From NCBI RefSeq assembly GCF_002242685.1, contig NZ_NBIM01000004.1, positions 169,475 through 233,474 on the forward strand: a stretch of DNA of 64,000 bases, given 5' to 3'. Source of the DNA: Oceanimonas doudoroffii. Its GTDB lineage: Bacteria > Pseudomonadota > Gammaproteobacteria > Enterobacterales > Aeromonadaceae. Below are positions 55,038 to 63,846 of this stretch, piece after piece. The notes beneath the pieces were generated by a model, which saw only the letters and a list, made by a program, of their open reading frames with translations, was not told where the DNA came from and did not search any database. Both the position numbers and the translations under genes were made by a program. Position 1 is the first letter of the stretch. Each line of letters starts with the position of its first letter.

Positions 55038-56054
55038 ATGAAAGCCACGCAAACGACACTTCATACCCTGGCCCTGAGCACCCTGCTCACCCTGGCACCC
55101 GCCCTGGTACAGGCCGAAGAGTGGAAGTTCGCCATTGAAGAGATTCCAGGCTCCATCATGGATGCCTATGCCCAGGAGTTTAAAAAACGGATTGAGGACC
55201 AGACTCAGGGCGATGTCAGTGTGCGCATCTACCATCTTGGCTCGCTCGGCACCCCCACCGAACTGGTGGAGCTGGCAGCCGATGGCATCATCCAGTTCAC
55301 CAACGTGTCGGTGGGCAACCTGGGCACCATAGTGCCCGAATCACAAATCTTCCTGCTGCCCTATGCCTTCCCGTCCGACTCGACTGCCATGGCCAGCTTC
55401 CTCGACAGCAGCCCCCTCATTCATCAGGAACTGGCCCAGGACTACCGGCAGCGCGGGCTGGAGCCACTCGGTTTTTATTCCCAGGGGCCTCAGGTATGGA
55501 CCACTAACAAGCCCATTCGTACCCCCGACGACCTCGATAATTTCAAGATGCGGGTCATGGTGTCACCCATCCTGCTGAAGTCCTATGCCGATCTCGGCGC
55601 CAGCCCCACTCCAGTCCCCTTTGGCGAAGTCTATGGCGCCCTGCAGCTCAAACAGGTGGATGGTCAGGTCAATCCCATTCCGGCCATAGAGGAAATGAAG
55701 TTCTACGAAGTGACCGACTACCTGATCTGGGCTGGCGAGCAGGAACTGGTAACCAATGTGCTGGCAGGCAGCGACTGGTTCGAATCCCTCAACTCCGAGC
55801 GCCAGCAGCTGGTTAAACAGACCATGGCCGGACTGCAGGGCTATATTCAAGACGTCGTAACCAATTACAACCAGGAAAAACTGGAGCGTATTCAACAGGC
55901 CAAACCCGGTATTGAGCTGATCAGGCTGACCGAGGAAGAGCGTGCTTCTTTCAAGTCCCGCACCGGGCAGACCCATGAGGCCTATACAGAGATCACCGGT
56001 CAGCGCGGCCAGCACCTGCTTGAGCAACTGCAGGCAGAACTGACCACGCTCTGA
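55038..56054 (+). CDS. dctP: TRAP transporter substrate-binding protein DctP
   Basis: A 338-residue periplasmic protein with a signal peptide (about 1-26, cleavage after VQA). Family motifs are QEFKKRIEDQTQGDVSVRIYHLGSLGTPTELVELAADGIIQF and TTNKPIRTPDDLDNFKMRVM, where the conserved Arg that binds a carboxylate is present. TRAP binding proteins take carboxylic acids and similar anions. GGAG lies nine bases before the ATG. First gene of dctPQM. Confidence 0.9.
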   Translation: MKATQTTLHTLALSTLLTLAPALVQAEEWKFAIEEIPGSIMDAYAQEFKKRIEDQTQGDVSVRIYHLGSLGTPTELVELAADGIIQFTNVSVGNLGTIVPESQIFLLPYAFPSDSTAMASFLDSSPLIHQELAQDYRQRGLEPLGFYSQGPQVWTTNKPIRTPDDLDNFKMRVMVSPILLKSYADLGASPTPVPFGEVYGALQLKQVDGQVNPIPAIEEMKFYEVTDYLIWAGEQELVTNVLAGSDWFESLNSERQQLVKQTMAGLQGYIQDVVTNYNQEKLERIQQAKPGIELIRLTEEERASFKSRTGQTHEAYTEITGQRGQHLLEQLQAELTTL

Positions 56055-56113
56055 TACCACCATACCGCCCTGAGAAGGGCGGTTTTGCTTTGTGCCAGTA
56101 CGAGATCACCTCT

Positions 56114-56725
56114 ATGTCACGCATTATTACGCTGCTCAAATCCCTGGACCGGCTGACGGAAAAAGCCGAGGCCCTTATCCTGGCCGGCGCGATACTGATC
56201 ATGGCGGTCAATACCATCGCCAACGTGTTCGGCCGTTATGTATTTTCCCAAAGCCTGTATTTCACCGAGGAGTTAAACGAGTTTCTTATTGTCGCCATTA
56301 CCTTTGTCGGCCTGGGCTACATCACCCGCAAGGGGCGCCATATCAGAATGTCTGCCATCTATGACGTCATGCCGCCGCTGGCGCGCAAGGCAACCATGAT
56401 TGTCATCGCCTTATGTAGCGCCATCATCATGTTTTTGCTGGCCTGGTACGCTTACGGCTATATCGATCGCCTGGCCGCCCGAGGCCGGGTCACGCCGGCC
56501 CTGCAGATACCCCTGTATCTCACCTATATCTGGGTTGTCGCCGGACTCGTCTTGGCCGGGCTGCAGTATGTGCTGACCATCATCAAAAACCTGAGCCACA
56601 ACAGCCAGGTCTACCTGTCGCTGACCGTAATCGACGAATACCAGGATCCGGAGCTGGAACAATTGCAGCAACAACTCAAGTCCCCCACCCGCCCGGGCCA
56701 CTTTGAGAAGGAGCTCCAATCATGA
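56114..56725 (+). CDS. dctQ: TRAP transporter small membrane subunit DctQ
   Basis: A 203-residue protein with four membrane segments. The DctQ motif is VFGRYVFSQSLYFTEELNEFLIVAITFVGLGYITRKGRHIRM. A C-terminal soluble tail rich in Gln/Leu (about 35 residues) is longer than usual. The start at 56114 begins with MSRIITLLK; an upstream in-frame ATG at 56090 overlaps the intergenic hairpin of dctP. It overlaps dctM by four bases. Confidence 0.85.
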   Translation: MSRIITLLKSLDRLTEKAEALILAGAILIMAVNTIANVFGRYVFSQSLYFTEELNEFLIVAITFVGLGYITRKGRHIRMSAIYDVMPPLARKATMIVIALCSAIIMFLLAWYAYGYIDRLAARGRVTPALQIPLYLTYIWVVAGLVLAGLQYVLTIIKNLSHNSQVYLSLTVIDEYQDPELEQLQQQLKSPTRPGHFEKELQS

Positions 56726-58002
56726 CGTTAATGATGCTGAGTATAATGCTGCTGCTGTTGCTGACCGGGTTTCCCATGATGATGCCGCTGCTGGTAGCGG
56801 CGGTGATGGCGTTACTGATCTACCTGCCGGATCTGACCCCCCACGTACTGGTTCAGCAGATGATCGGCGGGGTCAAGCCAGGGGCACTTATCGCCGTGCC
56901 CCTGTTCATCCTCGCCGCCGACATCATTACCCGAGGGCATTCGGCCGACCGCCTGGTGGATGTGGTGATGCGTTTTATGGGCCATCTTCGTGGTGGCATG
57001 GCCATTTCCGTCACCTCCGCCTGCGCATTGTTTGGCGCCGTGTGCGGGTCCACCCAGGCCACCGTGGTCGCCGTTGGGGGGGCCATGCGCCCACGCATGC
57101 TCAAATCCGGCTACCACGACAACTTCACCATGGGCTTGATCGTCAACGCCGCCGATCTGGCCTACCTGATCCCACCGTCCATTGGCATGATCATTTACGG
57201 CGTCATTTCCGGCACCTCCATTTCGGCCCTGTTTCTGGCCGGCATTGGTCCAGGGCTGCTGGTCATCTCCCTGTTCAGCCTGTATTGCGTCTGGTACGCC
57301 CATCGCCATCAGATTCCGGTGGAGCCCAAAGCCAGCTGGGGTGAACGCCTGTTTGCACTGCAGCGTGCCACCTGGCCCATCGGCTTTCCGGTGATCGTGG
57401 TCGGCGGCATTTACGGCGGTATCTTCAGCCCCACCGAATCGGCGGCCATCTGCGTGCTTTATGCGCTCGTGCTGGAATGGCTGGTGTTCCGTTCGATCAA
57501 ACTGAAGGACATCTACGACATTGCCCTGTCTACCGGCGCCATTACCGCCGTGGTGTTTATCCTGATTGCCGCCGGGGCTGCATTTTCCTGGATACTGTCG
57601 TTTGCCCAAATTCCCCAGCAGCTTATCGCCGCCCTGGGTCTGGAGCAGGCCAGTTCACTCACGGTATTACTGGCCATCAATATAGCCTTTTTCCTGGGCT
57701 GCATGTTTGTGGACTCGATTGTGGTAATCCTGATCATGGTGCCCATCTTCGCCCCGCTCATCGCCAGCAGCGGACTGGACCCGGTGCTGGTCGGCGTGTT
57801 GATCACCCTGCAGGTGGCCATTGGCGCCGCCACGCCGCCCTTTGGCTGTAACATCTTTACCGCCGTGGCCATTTTCCAGCGACCCTTTATCGAGGTGGTC
57901 CGCGGCGTACCCGTGTTCCTGCTGCTGTTACTGCTGGTCACCGCCTTGCTGATTCCCTTCCCGCAAATCGCCCTGTTCCTGCCGAAGCTGGCGGCGGGCT
58001 GA
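56722..58002 (+). CDS. dctM: TRAP transporter large membrane subunit DctM
   Basis: A 426-residue protein with about 12 helices, typical for DctM. Conserved parts are GGVKPGALIAVPLFILAADIITRG, SACALFGAVCGSTQATVVAVGG, LIPPSIGMIIYGVISGTSISALFLAGIGPG and MFVDSIVVILIMVPIFAPLI. It works with DctQ and DctP in Na+-driven uptake. Its ATG overlaps the dctQ stop (ATGA). A hairpin terminator follows 90 bases on. Confidence 0.9.
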   Translation: MTLMMLSIMLLLLLTGFPMMMPLLVAAVMALLIYLPDLTPHVLVQQMIGGVKPGALIAVPLFILAADIITRGHSADRLVDVVMRFMGHLRGGMAISVTSACALFGAVCGSTQATVVAVGGAMRPRMLKSGYHDNFTMGLIVNAADLAYLIPPSIGMIIYGVISGTSISALFLAGIGPGLLVISLFSLYCVWYAHRHQIPVEPKASWGERLFALQRATWPIGFPVIVVGGIYGGIFSPTESAAICVLYALVLEWLVFRSIKLKDIYDIALSTGAITAVVFILIAAGAAFSWILSFAQIPQQLIAALGLEQASSLTVLLAINIAFFLGCMFVDSIVVILIMVPIFAPLIASSGLDPVLVGVLITLQVAIGAATPPFGCNIFTAVAIFQRPFIEVVRGVPVFLLLLLLVTALLIPFPQIALFLPKLAAG

Positions 58003-58091
58003 CCCAACAGTGAAGCCGACGGGATTAAGCAGAGCCCCCTTCTTGATCGATAGGCTGGTTATCAAGCACAGTATAGAAATGCCACAACGGA

Positions 58092-58115
58092 AAAGGCCTG
58101 CAATTGCAGGCCTTT
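58092..58115. terminator. Bidirectional terminator between dctM and pcaD
   Basis: A perfect 24-base palindrome: AAAGGCCTGC stem, AATT loop, complementary arm, then TCTTTTTATT. The same stem occurs after rnb (52780). Confidence 0.85.
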
Positions 58116-58139
58116 CTTTTTATTGGTTTTGTTCAGCTA

Positions 58140-58922
58140 TCAGCCGAGATGCTTAAGCAGCAATTCGGCAAACTGTGCCGGCACTTCCACCGAGGGCACA
58201 TGACCCGTTTTTTCCAGAATCACCGGTTCGCCGGCGCCGGCACACCGGGCCAGATTACGCAGGGTCTCGGGCGGCGTGGCCACATCCTCCCGCCCCCCCA
58301 GCAGCAGCAGGGGCACGTCATGGCCCTGCAGTTGTTCACTGAAATCGGCATCGCCGAGCATGTCACACAGCAGGGCGTAGCTGTTGGCGTCACCCCGGCC
58401 CATGATGGTGTTCCAGCCGGCCAGCAGGGCGGGCTGGGCCGCCAGGGCGGCCGGGCCAAACCAGCGCGGCACTATGTCCACCGCCATGGTGGCCAGTCCC
58501 AGGGTTCGTACCGAATCGGCCCGGGTTTGCCAGGCCTCACGGGTGCCGATCACCGCGCCGGTGTTGGTGAGGGTGGCGGACAGCAGGCGGTCGGCATGGG
58601 CACACAGCAGTTGCTGGCCGATCACGCCACCGATGGAGGTGCCGGCAAAATGGAAGCGTTCGGCACCCGCTACATCGGCCAGGGCCAGGGCTTCTGCCGC
58701 CAGATCAGCGGGGGTAATGCGCTCACCGAGCCAGGCGGCACTGCTGCCGTGACCGGGCAGATCCCAGCTCAGCACCCGGTAATGGGGCAGCAGCGCCGGC
58801 AGCAGGTCATCCCACACCGCCTGGCTCATGCCCAAAGGGTGTACCAGCACCACCAGTGGCAGGGAAGCATCGCCCAGCAGGCGGTAGCCCACGGTGCGGC
58901 CATGGATGTTGAGAAAAGACAT
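58140..58922 (-). CDS. pcaD: 3-oxoadipate enol-lactonase
   Basis: A 260-residue alpha/beta hydrolase. The nucleophile elbow is AGTSIGG with Ser96; VHPLGMSQAVWDDL is the oxyanion region; DLPGHGSS lies on the cap side; the C-terminal His is in KTGHVPSVE. It hydrolyses 3-oxoadipate enol-lactone to 3-oxoadipate in the shared lower branch of catechol and protocatechuate degradation. Last gene of pcaI-pcaJ-pcaF-pcaD, 53 bases after pcaF. Confidence 0.9.
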   Translation of the reverse strand: MSFLNIHGRTVGYRLLGDASLPLVVLVHPLGMSQAVWDDLLPALLPHYRVLSWDLPGHGSSAAWLGERITPADLAAEALALADVAGAERFHFAGTSIGGVIGQQLLCAHADRLLSATLTNTGAVIGTREAWQTRADSVRTLGLATMAVDIVPRWFGPAALAAQPALLAGWNTIMGRGDANSYALLCDMLGDADFSEQLQGHDVPLLLLGGREDVATPPETLRNLARCAGAGEPVILEKTGHVPSVEVPAQFAELLLKHLG

Positions 58923-58975
58923 TCGGCCTCCGAATCGTTAAGGGAACGCCGGCATGGACCGGCGTTCATCATCAG

Positions 58976-60181
58976 TTATACCCGCTCAATCAGGGTGGCG
59001 ATACCCTGACCCACGCCCACACACATGGTACACAAGGCCAGACGCTTGTTCTGCCGGTGCAGCTCATGAGCCGCGGTTTGCAGCAGGCGGGCGCCGGACA
59101 TGCCCAGCGGGTGGCCCAGGGCAATGGCGCCGCCGTTGGGGTTGACCCGTGCATCGTCGTCTTTCAGGCCCAGTTCGCGCATGCAGGCCAGAGCCTGGGC
59201 GGCAAAGGCTTCGTTAAACTCGAACAGGTCGATATCGTCCATCGACAGGCCGTGCTTTTCCAGCAGCTTGCGTACCGCCGGCACCGGACCGGCACCCATG
59301 ATACGCGGCTCTACGCCGGCGGTGGCCATGCCCAGCACGCGGGCCATGGGCTTGAGGCCATGGCGTTCCACCGCGTCTTCGCTGGCAATCAGCATGGCGG
59401 CGGCGCCGTCGTTGACGCCGGAGGCGTTACCGGCGGTCACGCTGCCACCGGCACGGAACGGCGTGGGCAGCCTGGCCAGCTTCTCGACCGTGGTGTCCGG
59501 ACGTAGGTGCTCGTCGTCGGCGAAGATCAGCGGCTCCTGTTTGCGACGGGGAATTTCCACCGGCACTATTTCCTCGGCGAAACGGCCGTTACGCCGGGAT
59601 TCGGCGGCTTTCTGCTGGGAACGGACGGCGAAGGCGTCCTGATCTTCCCGGGAAATATTGAACTGCTCGGCCACGTTCTCGGCGGTTTCCGGCATGGAGT
59701 CCACGCCGTACTGGGCCTTCATCAGCGGATTGATGAAGCGCCAGCCAATGGTGGTGTCTTCAATGGCCTGGCTGCGGCTGAAGGCGCTGTCGGCCTTGCC
59801 CATCACAAAGGGCGCGCGCGACATGGACTCCACGCCCCCAGCCAGTACCAGATCCAGCTCACCGGCCTTGACGGCGCGTACCGCCGTGCCCACGGCGTCC
59901 ATGCCCGAGCCGCAAAGGCGGTTGAGGGTGGTGCCGGGCACGCTCACCGGCAGGCCGGCCAGCAGCGAGGCCATGCGCGCCACGTTGCGGTTGTCTTCAC
60001 CGGCCTGGTTGGCACAGCCCATAATGACCTCGTCAATGGCGGCCGGGTCCAGATCCGGCGCCAGGGCCAGCACGGCTTCAAACACCCGGGCGGCCAGGTC
60101 GTCGGGGCGCACAGCCGCCAGGGTGCCGCCAAAGCGGCCGATGGCGGTACGGCGGGGATGACAGAGATAAACCGGCGTCAT
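58976..60181 (-). CDS. pcaF: 3-oxoadipyl-CoA thiolase
   Basis: A 401-residue thiolase. The acyl-accepting Cys90 is in NRLCGSGMDAV, the His in GAIALGHPLGMSGAR, and the second Cys387 in MCVGVGQG. HPRRTAIGRFGG and VAEQFNISREDQDAFAVRSQQ are typical of PcaF. It splits 3-oxoadipyl-CoA to succinyl-CoA and acetyl-CoA. It overlaps pcaJ by four bases. Confidence 0.95.
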   Translation of the reverse strand: MTPVYLCHPRRTAIGRFGGTLAAVRPDDLAARVFEAVLALAPDLDPAAIDEVIMGCANQAGEDNRNVARMASLLAGLPVSVPGTTLNRLCGSGMDAVGTAVRAVKAGELDLVLAGGVESMSRAPFVMGKADSAFSRSQAIEDTTIGWRFINPLMKAQYGVDSMPETAENVAEQFNISREDQDAFAVRSQQKAAESRRNGRFAEEIVPVEIPRRKQEPLIFADDEHLRPDTTVEKLARLPTPFRAGGSVTAGNASGVNDGAAAMLIASEDAVERHGLKPMARVLGMATAGVEPRIMGAGPVPAVRKLLEKHGLSMDDIDLFEFNEAFAAQALACMRELGLKDDDARVNPNGGAIALGHPLGMSGARLLQTAAHELHRQNKRLALCTMCVGVGQGIATLIERV

Positions 60182-60972
60182 TGGGCGGCCTCCCGCGAGA
60201 TCGGTTTGGCGTGGTGCTCGGCGGTACGAGCCTTGAGCTCACGCAAAATGGCCAGCTCCTCGGCGCCGGGCTCGGGGGTCAGTGCCAGCTCGTCGGCAAA
60301 GCGTACCGGCCAGCCGGTGGCCTCACGCACCTGCTCTTGAGTCACGCCGGGGTGCAGAGACACCACGGTCAGTTCCTTGGTGTCGGCATCCGGGGCCATC
60401 ACGCACAGATCGGTGATCACCTTGGTCGGGCCCTTGCCGATGTTGGGCACGCCGTCGCGGCCCTTGCCATCCCGGCCAAAGCCCAGGGTAGTGATGAAGT
60501 CCACCGCTTCCACAAAGGCGCGCGGCGAGTGCTTCAGGGTGATGAACACTTCCCTGGAATTGGTGGCGATCTCGGGGGCACCGCCGCCGCCGGGCAGGCG
60601 CACCTTGGGCGACTGATAGTCACCAATCAGGGTGGTGTTGAGGTTGGCGTAGCGGTCGATCTGGGCGGTGCCGAGAAAGCCCACGTCGATGTGGCCGCCC
60701 TGCAGCCAGTAGCGGAACATCTCGGGCACGGCCACCGTCGTCAGCGCCTGCTCGCACAGCTCACCGTCACCAATGGACAGCGGCAGAATATCGGGTTTGG
60801 TCTGCAGGGTGCCGGATTCATAGATCAGGGTCACCTCGGGGGCGTGGGTCAGGCGGGCCAGGTTGGCCGCCTCGCTGGGCAGGCCAATGCCCACAAAACA
60901 GGTCATGCCGTTGCTCAGGGCGCGAGCGGCGGTGACCGTCATCATTTCGGAAGCGGTGTATTCGAGCGTCAT
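60178..60972 (-). CDS. pcaJ: 3-oxoadipate CoA-transferase subunit B
   Basis: A 264-residue CoA-transferase small subunit. Glu52 in LIYESGTL corresponds to the catalytic glutamate that forms the CoA thioester. FVGIGLPSEAANLAR and GGGGAPEIATNSREVFITLKHS are conserved. It moves CoA from succinyl-CoA to 3-oxoadipate. The ATG overlaps the pcaI stop. Confidence 0.9.
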   Translation of the reverse strand: MTLEYTASEMMTVTAARALSNGMTCFVGIGLPSEAANLARLTHAPEVTLIYESGTLQTKPDILPLSIGDGELCEQALTTVAVPEMFRYWLQGGHIDVGFLGTAQIDRYANLNTTLIGDYQSPKVRLPGGGGAPEIATNSREVFITLKHSPRAFVEAVDFITTLGFGRDGKGRDGVPNIGKGPTKVITDLCVMAPDADTKELTVVSLHPGVTQEQVREATGWPVRFADELALTPEPGAEELAILRELKARTAEHHAKPISREAAQ

Positions 60973-61790
60973 TATGCCTGCCCTCCTGCGTTGTAAACGT
61001 TCTGCTGCAGCCAGTGGTTGAAGGTGTCACGATCCCGGGCGATCGCGTCCCATTCCTTGTAAAAGCTGTTGTTTCTTGCGTAATAGCCGTGGGCATAAGA
61101 GGGCGAGGCACCGCCCTTCGCCTCGGCGATGGCGGTAATGGCCCATCCCGGGATCACGCAGGCGTTGGCATCGGCATGCAGGTCGTCGACGATTTCTTCC
61201 ACGGTCACAATGCTGTGCTTCGCCGCCAGCACCGCTTCCTTCTGCACGCCCACAATGCCCGACACCAGCACGTTGCCCTGACGGTCGGCGCGCTGGGCAT
61301 GAATGATGCTGACATCGGGGCGTACCGCCGGCACCGCTGCCAGCCGTTCGCCGGTAAAGGGGCATTCAATAAAGCGAATTTGCGGGTTCACCTTGGGCAG
61401 GTCGCTGCCGAGGTAGCCACGCAGCACCGCCAGCGGCAGGCCGGCGGCGCCGGCTTCATAGGCGCAGGCCATGGCGGCGTGGCTGTGCTCGAAAATTTCC
61501 AGCTTGTGGGGAAATCCCCGCTCCACGGCGTCGCGCAGCCGGTGCAGGGAGCCCACACCGGGGTTGCCGCCCCAGGAGAAGATCAGCTTTTCGGCGCAGC
61601 CGGCACCAATCAGCTGATCGTAGAGAATATCGGGGGTCATGCGGATCAGCGTCAGGCCGCGTTTTTCCTGCCGAATGATTTCGTGTCCCGCGGCAAAGGG
61701 GATCAGGTGGGTAAAGCCTTCCATGGCGACGGTGGCGCCGTCCTGGAGATAACGGGCAACCGCGTCGTGCAGGCTCATGAATTGGGCCAT
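60972..61790 (-). CDS. pcaI: 3-oxoadipate CoA-transferase subunit A
   Basis: A 272-residue partner of PcaJ. Motifs are GATVAMEGFTHLIPFAAGHEIIRQ and the C-terminal CVIPGWAITAIAEAKGGASPSYAHGYYARNN. The start at 61790 has GGGAGG upstream; a longer frame to 61850 would run through the operators. It is the first gene of the pca operon, with two PcaR-type operators 25 and 44 bases ahead of its start. Confidence 0.9.
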   Translation of the reverse strand: MAQFMSLHDAVARYLQDGATVAMEGFTHLIPFAAGHEIIRQEKRGLTLIRMTPDILYDQLIGAGCAEKLIFSWGGNPGVGSLHRLRDAVERGFPHKLEIFEHSHAAMACAYEAGAAGLPLAVLRGYLGSDLPKVNPQIRFIECPFTGERLAAVPAVRPDVSIIHAQRADRQGNVLVSGIVGVQKEAVLAAKHSIVTVEEIVDDLHADANACVIPGWAITAIAEAKGGASPSYAHGYYARNNSFYKEWDAIARDRDTFNHWLQQNVYNAGGQA

Positions 61791-61814
61791 GGGTATCGCC
61801 TCCCTGGTGGTTAT

Positions 61815-61848
61815 GTTCGCATTGCGAACCTTGGTTTGCATTACGAAC
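61815..61848. promoter_or_regulatory. Two PcaR/PcaU-type operators before pcaI
   Basis: GTTCG-CATTG-CGAAC (61815-61829) and GTTTG-CATTA-CGAAC (61834-61848), 15-base palindromic units 19 bases apart start to start. A third copy is at 61980. IclR-type regulators of the pca genes bind such direct repeats of a palindrome. Confidence 0.75.
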
Positions 61849-61979
61849 ATATTTACTCGGTTTTATGGCAGTGGCAAACCCCGTTTGCGGCGAAATGGAG
61901 GGATTAAATATTAAAGAATTGAAAAATAAGGACTTATTTTTTGTGATCAAAACGACAAAATAGCACTGAGAAAACAGGG

Positions 61980-61994
61980 GTTCGTTATGCGAAC
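61980..61994. promoter_or_regulatory. Third PcaR/PcaU-type operator, before the IclR gene
   Basis: GTTCG-TTATG-CGAAC, the same element as at 61815. It is 54 bases before the regulator's ATG, where it would mediate autoregulation. Confidence 0.7.
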
Positions 61995-62048
61995 TTTTTG
62001 CTACCATAAATGGCCATTGACCCTTCACTTCGTCACAGGAAAGACATC

Positions 62049-62834
62049 ATGACCACCGAAGACAGGCTCAGCCCGCAAGACCGGGACTTCGTCGCCGCCC
62101 TGGCCAGCGGCCTGGAAGTACTGCAGGCCTTTGACCAGCACCACGCGCGCATGACCCTGAGCGAGGTGGCGGCCCGCACCGGCATGGACAGGGCCAAGGC
62201 CCGACGCTTTTTGCTGACCCTGCATGCCCTGGGCTATCTCGACAAGCAGCAGCGCCACTTCGCGCTGACCCCCAGGGTGTTGCAGCTGGGTAATGCCTTT
62301 CTCGACGCCAACCCGCACCGAATGGTGATTCAGCATTACCTGGAAGAGATCACGCGGGAAATTGGCGAGTCCACCTCACTCGCGGTGCTCGACGGCGACG
62401 AGGTGGTGTACATTGCCCGTTCCGCCGCCGAACACCGGCTGATGGCCATACGGCTGTCGGTGGGCACCCGGTTGCCGGCGGCCTACACCTCCATGGGCCG
62501 AGTGCTGCTGGCCCAGTTGCCTGAGGAGCAGTTGAGCCATTACCTGGACACCGTGCAGCTGCGTGCGCACACGGCCCACAGCATTACCGACAAGCAGGTC
62601 CTGCGCCTGGCCCTGGAGCAAGTGCGCCGGCAGGGTTATGCCATTGTGGATCAGGAGCTGGATTCGGGCCTGCGGTCGCTGGCGGTGCCGGCGTTTGACC
62701 GGCAGGGCCGGCTGCTCGGCGCCATCAATATCAGCACCAACGCCGCCCGGGTCGACATGGACACCCTCACCGGGCGCTTTTTGCCCCTGCTGCAGGAAAA
62801 GGCCCGGCTGATTCGGGACGCCCTGGCGGGCTGA
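62049..62834 (+). CDS. pcaR: IclR-family regulator, PcaR/PcaU-like
   Basis: A 261-residue regulator. The winged helix is at residues about 15-75 (ASGLEVLQAFDQHHARMTLSEVAARTGMDRAKARRFLLTLHALGYLD). The effector domain has SVGTRLPAAYTSMGRVLLAQLPEEQL and YAIVDQELDSGLRSLAVPAFD, both typical of the PcaR/PcaU/PobR branch. The start at 62049 has AGGAAAG upstream. It is divergent from pcaIJFD, with three operator copies between. It most likely activates the operon in response to 3-oxoadipate or protocatechuate. Confidence 0.85.
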   Translation: MTTEDRLSPQDRDFVAALASGLEVLQAFDQHHARMTLSEVAARTGMDRAKARRFLLTLHALGYLDKQQRHFALTPRVLQLGNAFLDANPHRMVIQHYLEEITREIGESTSLAVLDGDEVVYIARSAAEHRLMAIRLSVGTRLPAAYTSMGRVLLAQLPEEQLSHYLDTVQLRAHTAHSITDKQVLRLALEQVRRQGYAIVDQELDSGLRSLAVPAFDRQGRLLGAINISTNAARVDMDTLTGRFLPLLQEKARLIRDALAG

Positions 62835-62835
62835 C

Positions 62836-63738
62836 TCAGGGGTAGCGCCCGCTCAGCCGATTTTCCACCAGCTCCACCAGTATGGTGTTGACCAGCCGCA
62901 TCGCCGCATTGGGGTTCTCGCCCCGGCGGCGTGAGGCGATTACCGGAATGCTGAGCTGTTCGTCCCGCACCGACACGAACTCCACCCCTTCCCGCTTGAG
63001 CTTGTGCACCTGCTCCGGCACCAGGGCAAAGCCCATGTCCGAGGCCACCAGCGACAGTGCCGTCTGCAGATCGTTAACCTGCTGAATCACATTGAGTTTC
63101 AGGCCTCGACGGTGGAACAGCCCCAGGGCCACATCGGCAAAACTGGGGCCGGCACCGGCGGGAAAGGTCACCATGGGCACCTCCGCCAGCTCGGCCATGG
63201 TGGGCGACTCGCGGGTCAGAGGATGGGAAGACGGCAGGGCGGCGATCAGCGGCTCGTTAAACAATACCTCCTGCTCCACGTCGGGATCGTCAATGCGTAC
63301 CCGGCCAAAACCGATGTCGATTTTGCCGCTCTTGAGCGCCTCAATCTGATCCTGGGTCTTGAGCTCGTGCAGCACGATTTCCAGGTTCTTGTTACGCCTT
63401 AGCCGGCGCACCATCAGCGGCAGCTGGCCGTAAAACACCGACGGCACAAATCCGATGGCAAACACCGTTTTGCGCAGCTGGGCAATTTGCCGGGTGCCTT
63501 CAATACTGGCCTCCAGCCGTTCCATGATGGTGCGGGCCTGCTGCAGAAAATACAGTCCCCCCTGAGTCAGCTCCAGCCCACGGGGCTTGCGAATAAACAA
63601 CTGCACCCCCAGCTCTTCTTCCAGCTGCTTGATCTGCCGGGTCAAAGGGGGCTGGGCGATAAACAACCGCTCCGCCGCCCGGGTCAGATTCAGCTCCTCG
63701 GCCACGGCAATGAAATAACGCAGGTGCCTCAGCTCCAT
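62836..63738 (-). CDS. catR: LysR-family regulator, CatR/CatM/BenM-like
   Basis: A 300-residue LysR protein. It begins MELRHLRYFIAVAEELNLTRAAERLFIAQPPLTRQIKQLEEELG, the exact style of CatM/CatR/BenM. Effector-domain residues PSVFYGQLP and FPAGAGPSFADV also fit that group. These regulators respond to cis,cis-muconate (or benzoate). It is divergent from catB, and an ATAC-N7-GTAT operator lies 3 bases before its own ATG. It converges with pcaR with one base between stop codons. Confidence 0.9.
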   Translation of the reverse strand: MELRHLRYFIAVAEELNLTRAAERLFIAQPPLTRQIKQLEEELGVQLFIRKPRGLELTQGGLYFLQQARTIMERLEASIEGTRQIAQLRKTVFAIGFVPSVFYGQLPLMVRRLRRNKNLEIVLHELKTQDQIEALKSGKIDIGFGRVRIDDPDVEQEVLFNEPLIAALPSSHPLTRESPTMAELAEVPMVTFPAGAGPSFADVALGLFHRRGLKLNVIQQVNDLQTALSLVASDMGFALVPEQVHKLKREGVEFVSVRDEQLSIPVIASRRRGENPNAAMRLVNTILVELVENRLSGRYP

Positions 63739-63740
63739 CC

Positions 63741-63755
63741 ATACCTCCAGGGTAT
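63741..63755. promoter_or_regulatory. CatM/BenM-type operator between catR and catB
   Basis: ATAC-N7-GTAT (63741-63744 and 63752-63755), exactly the BenM/CatM consensus. A half-site GTAT follows at 63783-63786, 31 bases (three helical turns) further, with a degenerate partner, as in known benA/catB control regions. Site 1 overlaps the catR ribosome binding site (GGAGG on the minus strand). Confidence 0.7.
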
Positions 63756-63846
63756 CGGTTGCGACTTAATCAATATTGGTGGGTATCGCGATCAAATTGT
63801 AACCTCGTCGCAACACAGTGTTATCACTTGAGGCGAAAGAGGTTAC

